A stretch of 43,056 bases of DNA from Clostridia bacterium. Lineage in GTDB: Bacteria; Bacillota; Clostridia; UBA1212. The notes beneath the pieces were generated by a model. The model was not told where the DNA came from and did not search any database. It saw nothing but the letters and a program-made list of their open reading frames with translations. Location of the stretch: contig JAGDAX010000035.1 of assembly GCA_017848335.1 (NCBI GenBank), positions 1-43,056 on the forward strand, given 5' to 3'. The position numbers and the translations under genes were made by a program. This document shows, piece after piece, positions 24,768 to 33,012 of this stretch (positions are counted from its first letter, which is position 1; each line of letters starts with the position of its first letter).

Positions 24768-26324
24768 ATGACACATCTTTTGGCACCCGCCGGCGGCCCG
24801 GAAAGCCTTGTGGCCGCAGTCCAGAACGGAGCAGACGAAATATACCTGGGCCTCAGGGAATTCAGCGCAAGGGCAGGAGCGGAAAACTTCTCCCTCGAAG
24901 ACCTTGAAGCCCGGATCGGGTATGCCCACGTTCGCGGGGTGCGCATCAACGTGGCCGTCAACATTCTGCTGTCTGACGCGGAGCTGCCCCGGGCGGAGGC
25001 TCTTGTCGCGGAGGCGGACAGACTTGGCGCGGACGCTTTCATTATTCAGGACACGGGGCTTGCGCGGCGGCTTGCCGGCAAGGTCTCGGCGGCTCTTCAC
25101 GCGTCCACTCAGATGACGGTTATGAACATTCACGGGCTCCGCGAAGCCAGGGCAATGGGGTTCAGCCGGGCGGTGCTGGCGCGGGAGCTTTCGATTGAGG
25201 AGATCGGGGAGCTTTGCGCCGCGGGAATCATGGAAACGGAGGTCTTTTGCCACGGGGCGCTGTGCATGAATTATTCGGGACAGTGCCTTTTGGGGTATGC
25301 GGTTTCGGGGAGAAGCGGCAACAGGGGAACCTGCTCGCAGCCCTGCCGCCTGCGCTACCGGCGCCGGGACGACGGCTTCTCGTACCTTATGAGTCCTGCG
25401 GATCTGTGCGCGCTGCCGTACCTTGACAGGCTTGCGGCGACCGGTGTTTCTGCCCTAAAAATAGAGGGACGGCTGAAGTCTCCGGACTACGTGGCCGCCG
25501 TCACGTCGGCTTACAGAAGGGGGCTCGACAGCATTGCGGCGGGGACGTTTGACGGCTTTGACAGCGCCGCGGAGGTCAAAAAGCTCGCGACGGTCTTCAG
25601 CCGCGGCGGCTTCTGCTCCGGCCACCAGCTCGGCAAGCTGCAGCTCTCCGACGTCACCTCCGGCTATCCCGGCAAAACAGGGCTTCTGTGCGGAAGCTCC
25701 GTCGGCAGGTGCTCCTCTTTTGAAAAAAACGGCGTCAGGCTTTTCAAGTTCACCGCCTCCGTTACCGAGAAGCTCAGCTGCGGCGACGGGATCTCCTTTA
25801 AGGACTCCCCGGATCGCGGCGGCGTTGTGAACGTCATAGAGGCGGACGGCCGGCGCGCAGACAGTCTTCTTCCGGGGCGCGCCGGTGTTATCACCGTCTG
25901 CGGCGAGGCGCCCTCCGGCGCGGACGTCCCCTTTTACAAAACCTACGACAAGGCCCTCTCGGAGGAGCTTTCGGCGACCTATAAGCCCGGTGCAGAGCTT
26001 CGGAAAATCCCTGTCGCAGCAAGCCTTTACCGCTCGGGCGGCACGGTTTTTCTCGCCCTGAGCGACGGTAAAAACACGGCGGAAGCGGCCGCCGAGGCCT
26101 TGAGCAGGGCCCCCGGAGAGGCGGCCGCGGCCCCCGACAGCGGCTTTGCCGAAAAGGCCGAAAACGTCATCCGCGCCACCGGAGGCACGCCCTTTGCGGT
26201 CACCGTCGCGGCATTTCCACCGGAAGACCCCGAAGCTCTCTCCGGCGTCACTTTTTCCATGCTCAAACATTTGCGTCGCGAGGCTGTGGAAAAACTCGCG
26301 AAGCTGCGCGAAAGGAGGCAATAA
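24768..26324 (+). CDS. U32 family protein, N-terminal part
   Basis: The 518-residue protein starts HLLAPAGGPESLVAAVQNGADE, the usual opening of U32 proteins, and carries the signature EVFCHGALCMNYSGQC (158-173) and the cysteines of SGRSGNRGTCSQPC, expected to hold an iron-sulfur cluster. Characterised relatives (RlhA, TrhP) hydroxylate bases of 23S rRNA or tRNA, so an RNA-modifying role is more likely than proteolysis. The C-terminal half (about 300-515) corresponds to the DUF3656-type region. The protein ends where longer family members continue; the rest is encoded by the next frame four bases downstream. The start has GGAG upstream. Confidence 0.88.
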   Translation: MTHLLAPAGGPESLVAAVQNGADEIYLGLREFSARAGAENFSLEDLEARIGYAHVRGVRINVAVNILLSDAELPRAEALVAEADRLGADAFIIQDTGLARRLAGKVSAALHASTQMTVMNIHGLREARAMGFSRAVLARELSIEEIGELCAAGIMETEVFCHGALCMNYSGQCLLGYAVSGRSGNRGTCSQPCRLRYRRRDDGFSYLMSPADLCALPYLDRLAATGVSALKIEGRLKSPDYVAAVTSAYRRGLDSIAAGTFDGFDSAAEVKKLATVFSRGGFCSGHQLGKLQLSDVTSGYPGKTGLLCGSSVGRCSSFEKNGVRLFKFTASVTEKLSCGDGISFKDSPDRGGVVNVIEADGRRADSLLPGRAGVITVCGEAPSGADVPFYKTYDKALSEELSATYKPGAELRKIPVAASLYRSGGTVFLALSDGKNTAEAAAEALSRAPGEAAAAPDSGFAEKAENVIRATGGTPFAVTVAAFPPEDPEALSGVTFSMLKHLRREAVEKLAKLRERRQ

Positions 26325-26328
26325 TCCT

Positions 26329-27207
26329 ATGCGGTCAACCTTTCTTTTCTCGCCCGACAAGCTCAGCCCTTCACGCGGTGACTCCCTCCTCGACGCGGAT
26401 TTCATATACCTCTCCTGCATTCCCCTTCTTACAGGCGGCAGGCAGGCCCGCGAAGACTCCCTCGAAAAGTCATCCGCAAGAGCCTTCGAAGAGTCGTTGA
26501 CGGACTTCAGGCGGCGCGCTGCCGCAGCCAAAAGCCCGGAAAAAGTGCCGAAAATTCTGCTTTCGACGCCCTTCATCTCAAAGGGCAGGCTTTTTGCGGG
26601 ATTTTGCGAGAAATTCGCGGAATTCGCGCCTCTTTTCGACGGGTTCATCCTCCAGAATATCGGAGACGCCGCTCTTATCGAGAAGCTCACCGCCGAGGCC
26701 TTCGGCGCCCCTCTCGCGAAGCCCGACGGCAAGCGGTTTCTGCTCGCAGGGGACACGGCCTTCAATATCACGAACCGCGAATCCGCCGAATATTGGAGCG
26801 GCAGGCTCGACGTTCTGGCCATTCTTCCGGAGCTGACCGCGGCGGCCCAGCAATCGCTTGCACAGACTTTTCCCGGAAATATCATCCCGGAGATCACCGC
26901 TTTTTCCACCGCCGTTATCACGCGGTCGGAGCACTGCCTTGCAGCCCAGGGCGGCTTCGGGTGCGGAAAATGCGGGCCCTGCGGCCTTGACGCGGGCAGG
27001 CTCATTGACGAGCGCGGCAGAAGGTTTGACATTGTCACCGATCCGCTTGACTGCACGTCGCTCCTGCTTGGCCGTACGCAGGAAGCGCCGCCCGCCGGCA
27101 GCGGCGGTTTTGCCGGGCTGCTTTCGCCGCTTCCAAAGGAGCACGTCACGCCGGGCGCCCGAAGCAGCTCTGCGGTCATAAGGCGCGACTCCGGCGATTT
27201 CATGTAA
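26329..27207 (+). CDS. U32 family protein, separate C-terminal part
   Basis: The 292-residue product looks like the last barrel-like domain of long U32/DUF3656 proteins: it has FDGFILQNIGD, FLLAGDTAFNITNRESA, ILPELTAA, a Cys cluster (EHCLAAQGGFGCGKCGPCG) and FDIVTDPLDCTSLLLG. In many Firmicutes this domain is fused to the preceding one. Here a TAA stop separates them, and an AGGAGG inside the end of the first gene serves the ATG at 26329. The good ribosome site argues for a real split gene rather than a sequencing error. The two products probably work as a complex. Confidence 0.75.
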   Translation: MRSTFLFSPDKLSPSRGDSLLDADFIYLSCIPLLTGGRQAREDSLEKSSARAFEESLTDFRRRAAAAKSPEKVPKILLSTPFISKGRLFAGFCEKFAEFAPLFDGFILQNIGDAALIEKLTAEAFGAPLAKPDGKRFLLAGDTAFNITNRESAEYWSGRLDVLAILPELTAAAQQSLAQTFPGNIIPEITAFSTAVITRSEHCLAAQGGFGCGKCGPCGLDAGRLIDERGRRFDIVTDPLDCTSLLLGRTQEAPPAGSGGFAGLLSPLPKEHVTPGARSSSAVIRRDSGDFM

Positions 27208-27218
27208 AAGCCGCAAGC

Positions 27219-27315
27219 CTGCAGCTCACGTCTCACAGCTTGCATCTCGCATCCCGTAACTTTAATTCCATAACCCACGGCCCATAACTCCTGCCCCATA
27301 GCTGCCGCGAAGCGG
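27219..27315 (-). repeat. Heptad spacer element, copy 4 (minus strand)
   Basis: Read on the minus strand, a hairpin TGCCGC-TTC-GCGGCA (27303-27317 area) is followed by twelve heptamers in register: GCTATGG, GGCAGGA, GTTATGG, GCCGTGG, GTTATGG, AATTAAA, GTTACGG, GATGCGA, GATGCAA, GCTGTGA, GACGTGA and GCTGCAG. The opposite orientation shows that the family is mobile or otherwise spread independently of the genes around it. Confidence 0.88.
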
Positions 27316-27336
27316 CACTCCGGCACTTGTAACGTC

Positions 27337-27364
27337 TTGTAAATTCCGCCCGTTATGGTATAAT
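27337..27364 (+). promoter_or_regulatory. Promoter TTGTAA-16-TATAAT with extended -10
   Basis: TTGTAA (27337-27342) and TATAAT (27359-27364) are 16 bases apart and the -10 is extended (TGGTATAAT). It lies about 265 bases before the first secreted-protein gene. Confidence 0.7.
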
Positions 27365-27456
27365 TATCGCGGAGAGAATATATCGCCGTCTCCGATTCCG
27401 GGGACAGGATTTTCTGGGTATCTGTATTCCGCCGCAGACAGGCCGCTTTTCCCAAG

Positions 27457-27510
27457 GATTTCCCGGGGATTTCCCGATGATTTCCCGAAGATTTCCGGGG
27501 ATTTCGGATC
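27457..27510 (+). repeat. 11-nt tandem repeat in a leader
   Basis: Four units of GATTTCCCGRN type start at 27457, 27468, 27479 and 27490, with a partial fifth. It would lie in the untranslated leader of the first secreted-protein gene. Confidence 0.8.
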
Positions 27511-27630
27511 ATTCACAAGGTTCACGGCAATTCACGGGTCTTCACAGAGCTTTGCGGGCATTCCGGGGCTTCGCGGGGACGGGCACTGCCCACGGAGGGG
27601 TGCGGATAAATCATTAGGAGGATTAAGCAT

Positions 27631-29115
27631 ATGAAAAAATCAAGTATTCTCGTGATGCTTCTGGCTCTGGCCGTCATGCTGAGCGCGATACCCTTCGCGT
27701 CCTTTGCTGCCGACAACGATCCGGGAGCGGTTTTCGACTTTTACTATGAGAAAAATGCCACGACAGGCGCGTTCAAGAATATTACCGGCTGTAAGCTCGG
27801 CTGGGAGTCCGACGGATTCCTCAGAATCACGTCCGATGAGGATATTCTCGAGAAGGACGAAGGCATCGGCGACGTGAACTTCTACCTCGTGGACGCGGAA
27901 TACTGCGAGCTTGACTGCGACGAATATCCTTATTTCGCAGTCAACCTGAGGAACCCTTCCACGGCCACGCAGTTCGAGGCGCACTTCGGCACGGACGTCT
28001 ATCCGCTGTCGGCTTCCAACGTGTTCCACGCGGACATTGAGGCGGGCATGGACGGCTTCAAGACCTTCGTTTCGCACATTCCCTCGTCCAACGTGACCTG
28101 GGTCAACCTGCTTAACGCGCCGGGCGGTCTTACCGAGCAGGAGACGGGCTCGGCCACGGCGGAGGAGCTTGCTGAGGACGATTACACCTGGTCGGGCATT
28201 CTTACCGGGTTCAGGGTGGACGGCCTTTATTTCGGCGGACGTTCCGGACTTGACCAGGGCGGCAACGTGCTCGATATTGCCTGGATAGCATTCTTCAAGA
28301 CCGAAGAGGCTGCCCGCAATTTCCAGGGCCCCGATCACACGGTTGTTCCCGCAGACGAGACAGAAGCACCCGTGGACGACGATCCCCTGCCCTTCGGCAC
28401 GCTTATTTTCGACACGGACGACTACGACGACTTCTGGGGTAACCTCAACGGCGTTGACGACGTTTTCTTCAACGAGGAGGAGAAATGCTACGAGTTCGCG
28501 CTCTCCGACAGCAACGACCCCTTCGCAGCAATGCAGTTCGACAGCTACGTGGAGTACGGCGTTATTGACGACATTGACCTTGACGTTTACAAGGTCATGC
28601 AGCTGAAGGTCAAGATCGACCCCTCCGCAGGCTCGTCCGGCAACATCTACTTCACCACCGATGACGCTCCCGGCGCATACGCCGAGGCCAAGAACGTCGC
28701 CTTCCAGTACGAGAAGACCGACGAGTGGCAGATCGTCAATATCGACTTCTCCAGGCAGCGCACGTGGACGGATTATCTGTCTGTTACGAGATTTGACATG
28801 TTCTCGTCAGTTCATACCGAGACGTCCGTGAAGATCGCCTACGTCACCTTCTTTAAGACGATGTCCGCCGCCACGGCATTCGCGGAGGGCGGTTCTCAGT
28901 TCCCGGCTACACCTGAGCCGACTGCCACCCCCGAAGCAACTCCTACGCCCGAAGCCACCGCGACACCCGAGGCCACAGAGGCGTCCGGGGCGACAGCCGC
29001 TCCTGAGGCGACAGCTGAGCCGAAGCCCGGCAACGGCTGCAAGACCTTCATCGGCTCTGCTTCCGTTGTTATTATTTCACTCGCCGCTGTGGCAGTGTTC
29101 CTCAAGAAGCACTGA
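27631..29115 (+). CDS. Secreted protein 1 with Thr/Pro/Glu linker and Gly-Cys tail
   Basis: The 494-residue protein has a signal peptide (MKKSS, hydrophobic core, cleavage likely after SFA near residue 26) and two similar acidic beta-rich domains: both end with IAWIAFFKT/IAYVTFFKT and AA-F (about 28-235 and 255-420). A Thr/Pro/Glu/Ala linker (about 423-465) precedes a tail GCKTFIGS, a hydrophobic helix and KKH, with the cysteine at 470. The domain pair resembles carbohydrate-binding beta-sandwiches in general pattern but I cannot name a family. TAGGAGG supports the start. It probably sits at the cell surface, held by the tail. Confidence 0.8.
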   Translation: MKKSSILVMLLALAVMLSAIPFASFAADNDPGAVFDFYYEKNATTGAFKNITGCKLGWESDGFLRITSDEDILEKDEGIGDVNFYLVDAEYCELDCDEYPYFAVNLRNPSTATQFEAHFGTDVYPLSASNVFHADIEAGMDGFKTFVSHIPSSNVTWVNLLNAPGGLTEQETGSATAEELAEDDYTWSGILTGFRVDGLYFGGRSGLDQGGNVLDIAWIAFFKTEEAARNFQGPDHTVVPADETEAPVDDDPLPFGTLIFDTDDYDDFWGNLNGVDDVFFNEEEKCYEFALSDSNDPFAAMQFDSYVEYGVIDDIDLDVYKVMQLKVKIDPSAGSSGNIYFTTDDAPGAYAEAKNVAFQYEKTDEWQIVNIDFSRQRTWTDYLSVTRFDMFSSVHTETSVKIAYVTFFKTMSAATAFAEGGSQFPATPEPTATPEATPTPEATATPEATEASGATAAPEATAEPKPGNGCKTFIGSASVVIISLAAVAVFLKKH

Positions 29116-29291
29116 CCGGCGTCACGGGCCTGCCGCGACAGGTTTCCACGCGTCCGGTCTCGTTTTCCCGGCTTTTGACGCTTTAATGCATTGCTTTTGG
29201 CTCTTTAATCCATTATCATGCAGACTTGATTTCACGGACGAAATCACGCAAACTGACTATTTATTTCATTTTATTTTTAAGGAGAACGCTT

Positions 29292-30647
29292 ATGAAAAAA
29301 TTACTTTCCGTTTTAATCGTGGCTTCAATGCTCTTCACGTTCTTTGCAGTCTCTTCCTTTGCCGAGGAAGCGGAGAACCGCGTATTGGTGCCCATTTACG
29401 AGGGCGACGCCGCCCCCGGGCAGTGGCTCAACCAGTTCAATGCGGACGACGAGAATATCGCATACTCTTATTGCGCATTTAACGCCGCCGCTCCCTTCAC
29501 GGACATTGTGTTCCCGGTTATTTACGCGGGAACCTCCGCTGACGACAGGGACTGCGACTCCACCTTCGAGCTGTTCAATTACAAGACGACCATTGAGGAA
29601 GCGATGGCCTCCGAGCCCGCTTTCAAGGCCGAGATCCACTTTGACGGCGACATAGTCAACTACACCGTTCCGCTGGAGAAAGAAATGCCCGCGGGCCAGT
29701 ACGTGCTCAAGATCAGGGAGACCTCCGACAGAGGCCCCAACCCCGACGCAGGCCGCTACATGGTGCTCCCCGCCGCTTCTATCATCTATGCCAACGATAA
29801 GGTCGAATTCGGCGGCAAGAGCGTTTCCGGAGACTTCGCATTCGCGCTCAACTTCGTGAAGACTGAAGGCGTGACCGAATATTTCGCACCCTTCGCGTCG
29901 GAACAGGTTCCTGTGTTCAAGGATGACCGGGCGGTGACTATTGTCGCGCGCGACGGCAACAACCCTGTCGAGATGAACAACTTCGGCGACTTCAGTATCC
30001 TCACCGCTGAGATTCCCGAGGGCAAGGTTCTCCGCAACTTCATCTTCAAGAACGCCCCCACCTGGAACAACGTGGAGGACAACTCCGACCTCGGCTTTGA
30101 GGTTTATCTCTGGGATACAGATTACGACACCTCCTACAGAGGCAGACCCATCGTGTCCGGCACCGTGGAGGGCCACCTCGACAATCAGGACCTCATTCTC
30201 GATTTCGGCGCATGGCTGAAGGGCGGCGCAAGGTACCTCATCGTCTGCATGACCGAGAACGACGGCAAGGTCGGCTTCTGGGGCGGCAGCTCCATCTCCC
30301 AGGAAGGCTGGGAATTCTTTGCCGACGGCGAAGAGTCCGACCTCCTGCCCTCCTCACAGTACAAGCTGTCCACCTACACCGGCCCTGAGCTCACTCCGGA
30401 GCCCACTCCCGAGGAGACTCCCGAGCCCGAAGTAACCGAGGCGCCCGAAGTCACGGAAGAGGTTCCCGAAGAGCCCACAGATGCTCCCGAAGAGCCCACA
30501 CAGGCGCCCGCCGATGAGCCCACCAAGGAGCCCGAGGCCACCAAGAAGCCCGACGACAAGAAGGGCTGCGGCAGCTTCGTGGGCGGTGCGTTCGCAGCAA
30601 TGTCGCTCCTGGCAGTCGCCTCCTTCGTGCTGAAGAAGAAGGTCTGA
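29292..30647 (+). CDS. Secreted protein 2, paralogue with Gly-Cys tail
   Basis: The 451-residue protein has a signal peptide ending near SSFAEEA, an N-terminal beta-rich region (about 28-220), and a second region with FIFKNAPTWNNV and GFWGGSS shared with the third secreted protein. The Pro/Thr/Glu linker (about 365-420) leads to KKGCGSFVGG (cysteine 426), a hydrophobic helix and KKKV. The start is the ATG at 29292 with AAGGAGA; the longer frame lacks a signal peptide. It lies 176 bases after the first gene with no clear terminator between them, so it is probably coexpressed. No enzymatic motif is visible; the function is unknown. Confidence 0.8.
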   Translation: MKKLLSVLIVASMLFTFFAVSSFAEEAENRVLVPIYEGDAAPGQWLNQFNADDENIAYSYCAFNAAAPFTDIVFPVIYAGTSADDRDCDSTFELFNYKTTIEEAMASEPAFKAEIHFDGDIVNYTVPLEKEMPAGQYVLKIRETSDRGPNPDAGRYMVLPAASIIYANDKVEFGGKSVSGDFAFALNFVKTEGVTEYFAPFASEQVPVFKDDRAVTIVARDGNNPVEMNNFGDFSILTAEIPEGKVLRNFIFKNAPTWNNVEDNSDLGFEVYLWDTDYDTSYRGRPIVSGTVEGHLDNQDLILDFGAWLKGGARYLIVCMTENDGKVGFWGGSSISQEGWEFFADGEESDLLPSSQYKLSTYTGPELTPEPTPEETPEPEVTEAPEVTEEVPEEPTDAPEEPTQAPADEPTKEPEATKKPDDKKGCGSFVGGAFAAMSLLAVASFVLKKKV

Positions 30648-30782
30648 TCTGAGTATCTGGCGGCGCGGCCGCGCTCCCGCGAAGGGGTTTTTCCGGCCGC
30701 ACGGAGATTTTGACTGCGCAGCACGGCCGCACGGAGATTTTCCGGGTGTGCGGTTGATTTTTCCCGGATAATACGTTTTGGC

Positions 30783-30818
30783 CCGGCCGGCTCTCTTTTT
30801 CGGAGCCGGCCGGTTTTT
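30783..30818 (+). terminator. Rho-independent terminator
   Basis: A perfect 11-bp stem CCGGCCGGCTC/GAGCCGGCCGG with a 9-base loop is followed by TTTTT, 135 bases after secreted protein 2. Confidence 0.92.
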
Positions 30819-30825
30819 CGTTCCT

Positions 30826-30957
30826 TTAGGGCTTGCTCTGCTGCATTGGCGGCTCGTTTTTCTGCCTTTCGGCGCTTGCTTTGCCGCATTGACGGCTCGT
30901 TTTTTCTGCCTTTCGGCGCTTGCTTTGCCGCATTGACGGCTCGTTTTTCCGCTTTTG
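30826..30957 (+). repeat. 44-nt tandem repeat, three copies
   Basis: Units begin near 30827, 30870 and 30914 and share GCTTGCTYTGCYGCATTG and GGCTCGTTTTT. The rest of the gap to 31264 holds a promoter at 31164 and nothing else that I recognise. Confidence 0.85.
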
Positions 30958-31163
30958 GGCTCGGCTTGTTTTCGCGCTTTCGGTGCCTGCTCCTGCGCTT
31001 TGGGTGCAGCTTTTGTTTTTGTGCGGCAGCCGTTTTTCCCTTAGAGTCAAAGCGCGGAAACGTGCATAAGGCGCGTGTGAAGACGTGCAGCATGGATGCG
31101 GGTATGTTCGGCATGCTTACAGTGTAAGCGAGCGTGGAAAATGTGTGGAAAATTTATTTCTTG

Positions 31164-31192
31164 TTGCGAAGGGTTGACAATTCATTTATAAT
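31164..31192 (+). promoter_or_regulatory. Promoter TTGCGA-17-TATAAT
   Basis: TTGCGA (31164-31169) and TATAAT (31187-31192) are spaced by 17 bases, about 70 bases before the third secreted-protein gene. Confidence 0.6.
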
Positions 31193-31264
31193 CTTGTCAG
31201 GGGTTATTCGCGGGCAAATTGACGCACCTCGGACAGGCTCCTAAACGCAGAAAGAGGCTTATTT

Positions 31265-32734
31265 ATGCGCACGTTCAAAGGATGGCTTCGGCTGCCAAAA
31301 CTACTGCTTTGCATTGCAATCGCGGCAATTATGACAGTGCCCGCTGCTAACTTCAGCTTTTCCGTCGGCGACGGATTTTCGGCAGGAAGACGCATTTCAC
31401 AAGGGCGCGGTTCTTCCGCGCTTCAGGTTTATGCCGGGGAAGCGCCCGGACCCGTGACGCCTGTGCCCACGTCGCCGCCTACCGTGGACCCGAAAACGAC
31501 GCGGCAGCACCTTTACGTTGGCGAGCCCAAAATAGGCACGTGGCTGAGTATTTTTGAGGACGACGGCAGCTGCAAGGGCAACGTTTACGTGGTGTTCAAC
31601 GCCGCAAGGCCTTTTCACCAGATAGGCATTCCTGTTCTCTGGGCCGGCACGCCTGAGCACAACACGGACGTGATGCTTGAATTTCGCCTCTTCGCATTCT
31701 CGGAGGACGACGAGACTACGCTTCGCGGGGAGCCCCTTTTCGCGGACGAGCAGCACATTTCGCACGACAACGGCTACGGTATCATAATCCCAATGCAGGA
31801 ATTTTTCCCGGCGGGCCAGTATATTTTTTCCGTTAGTCAGACCAGCGGCGTCAGAGGCGAGGCCAGGCCCTATGCGGTCATTCCCAACGCTACCTCGGCT
31901 TATCCCGACCACTATCTCCGCTTTGGGGGCACCGGCGACGCACCGGTTTGCATCTACATCGACTTCCTGGAGGACGCTTCCGCGGACGGCAATTATCTGC
32001 TGCCCCTCAAGGGTTCCAAGGGCGGTTTGATCGTCAGCGACGAGCCGATTCCCATTATCGAGCACGGCGGACACGATCCTCACGCCATTTCGGACGACGA
32101 GGAGTTTGCGATGCTTTCGCCGCTGATTCCCGAGGACAAGATCCTGCAGAAGTTTATTTTCCTCAGCGCTCCCACCTGGAGCAACGTGGGGCCCGGCTCA
32201 AATCTGGGCTACACCGTCTACGAATGGACCGGCAATTACAAGAGCAGCCTCGAGGGCCCCGTGCTCGCTTCGGGCACGGTTGTGAACCATAAGGACAACG
32301 ATCAGCTGACCCTTAACCTGGGCATCAGCCTCACCGGCGGCAAACAGTATCTTATCGTCACGAAATCCGTGGGCACTTTTGCCATAGGCTTCTGGCAGGG
32401 CACCGACCGCCTGGACAGCGACGCACCCTGGGCCTTCTACGAGAACGGCCGCAAATCAAAGCTTCTGCCGAGCTGCGCATACGTGCTGGCAAGTATTGTC
32501 GATCCGGTGGACGACCCGTCCGGATCAGGCACCGGCGAAGGAACCCCCCTGCCGCCTGCCTCCGGAGGGCCTTCGGACGCAGCCACGCAGCCGCCCGCCA
32601 ATACTTCCGGCGGCTGCGGAAGCTCACTGTCTGCTGCGGCCGCCGCGCTGTGCCCGGCCGTTTTGCTTCCTGTTTTGAAAGGCTTCGCGTTTGTGCAGCG
32701 CGGCGCTTCTATGCGCAAAAAGGACAAAGGCTGA
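31265..32734 (+). CDS. Secreted protein 3, paralogue with modified Gly-Cys tail
   Basis: The 489-residue protein has an N-terminal membrane/signal segment (about 10-32), an extracellular region similar to secreted protein 2 (GEPKIGTWLS near 85, FIFLSAPTWSNV, GFWQGT), a Gly/Pro/Ser linker (about 408-448) and a tail SGGCGSS (cysteine 451) followed by a hydrophobic stretch and RKKDKG. The tail is longer than in the other two and has a second cysteine. AAAGAGG precedes the ATG. It has its own promoter. As with the other two, no catalytic motif is visible and the role is unknown; a ligand-binding surface protein is plausible. Confidence 0.78.
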   Translation: MRTFKGWLRLPKLLLCIAIAAIMTVPAANFSFSVGDGFSAGRRISQGRGSSALQVYAGEAPGPVTPVPTSPPTVDPKTTRQHLYVGEPKIGTWLSIFEDDGSCKGNVYVVFNAARPFHQIGIPVLWAGTPEHNTDVMLEFRLFAFSEDDETTLRGEPLFADEQHISHDNGYGIIIPMQEFFPAGQYIFSVSQTSGVRGEARPYAVIPNATSAYPDHYLRFGGTGDAPVCIYIDFLEDASADGNYLLPLKGSKGGLIVSDEPIPIIEHGGHDPHAISDDEEFAMLSPLIPEDKILQKFIFLSAPTWSNVGPGSNLGYTVYEWTGNYKSSLEGPVLASGTVVNHKDNDQLTLNLGISLTGGKQYLIVTKSVGTFAIGFWQGTDRLDSDAPWAFYENGRKSKLLPSCAYVLASIVDPVDDPSGSGTGEGTPLPPASGGPSDAATQPPANTSGGCGSSLSAAAAALCPAVLLPVLKGFAFVQRGASMRKKDKG

Positions 32735-32818
32735 ACGGCAGCGCAGGACAGCTCGTCCCGGTTTTAAGCCGGTTTTCAGGGCGGCTTTTTCGCGGCCTTC
32801 AGGAGGCTTTTCGAGCCG

Positions 32819-32890
32819 GATTCAGACGAGGCTTTCGAGCTTGATTCAGACGAAGCTTTCAGGCTTGATTCAGACGATAGTTTCGGGCAG
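32819..32890 (+). repeat. 24-nt tandem repeat, three copies
   Basis: GATTCAGACGA recurs at 32819, 32843 and 32867 with AGCTTTC-type segments between. It lies just after secreted protein 3. Confidence 0.85.
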
Positions 32891-33012
32891 CTTTGCCCGC
32901 CGCCTGTATTCTGGGCGGCGGGCTTTATTTATTTGAGGAGAGCGGCTTGCTTGGCTGCGGACGGCTGAAATGTGATTATTACAGCGACAGTCAGTTGGCG
33001 GATTCTCGGGAG

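Noticed and set aside
25455-27512. 685-codon open frame on the minus strand opposite the U32 genes
   Set aside because: It lies antisense to well supported genes, has no family features or ribosome site, and is expected as a by-product of GC-rich codon use.
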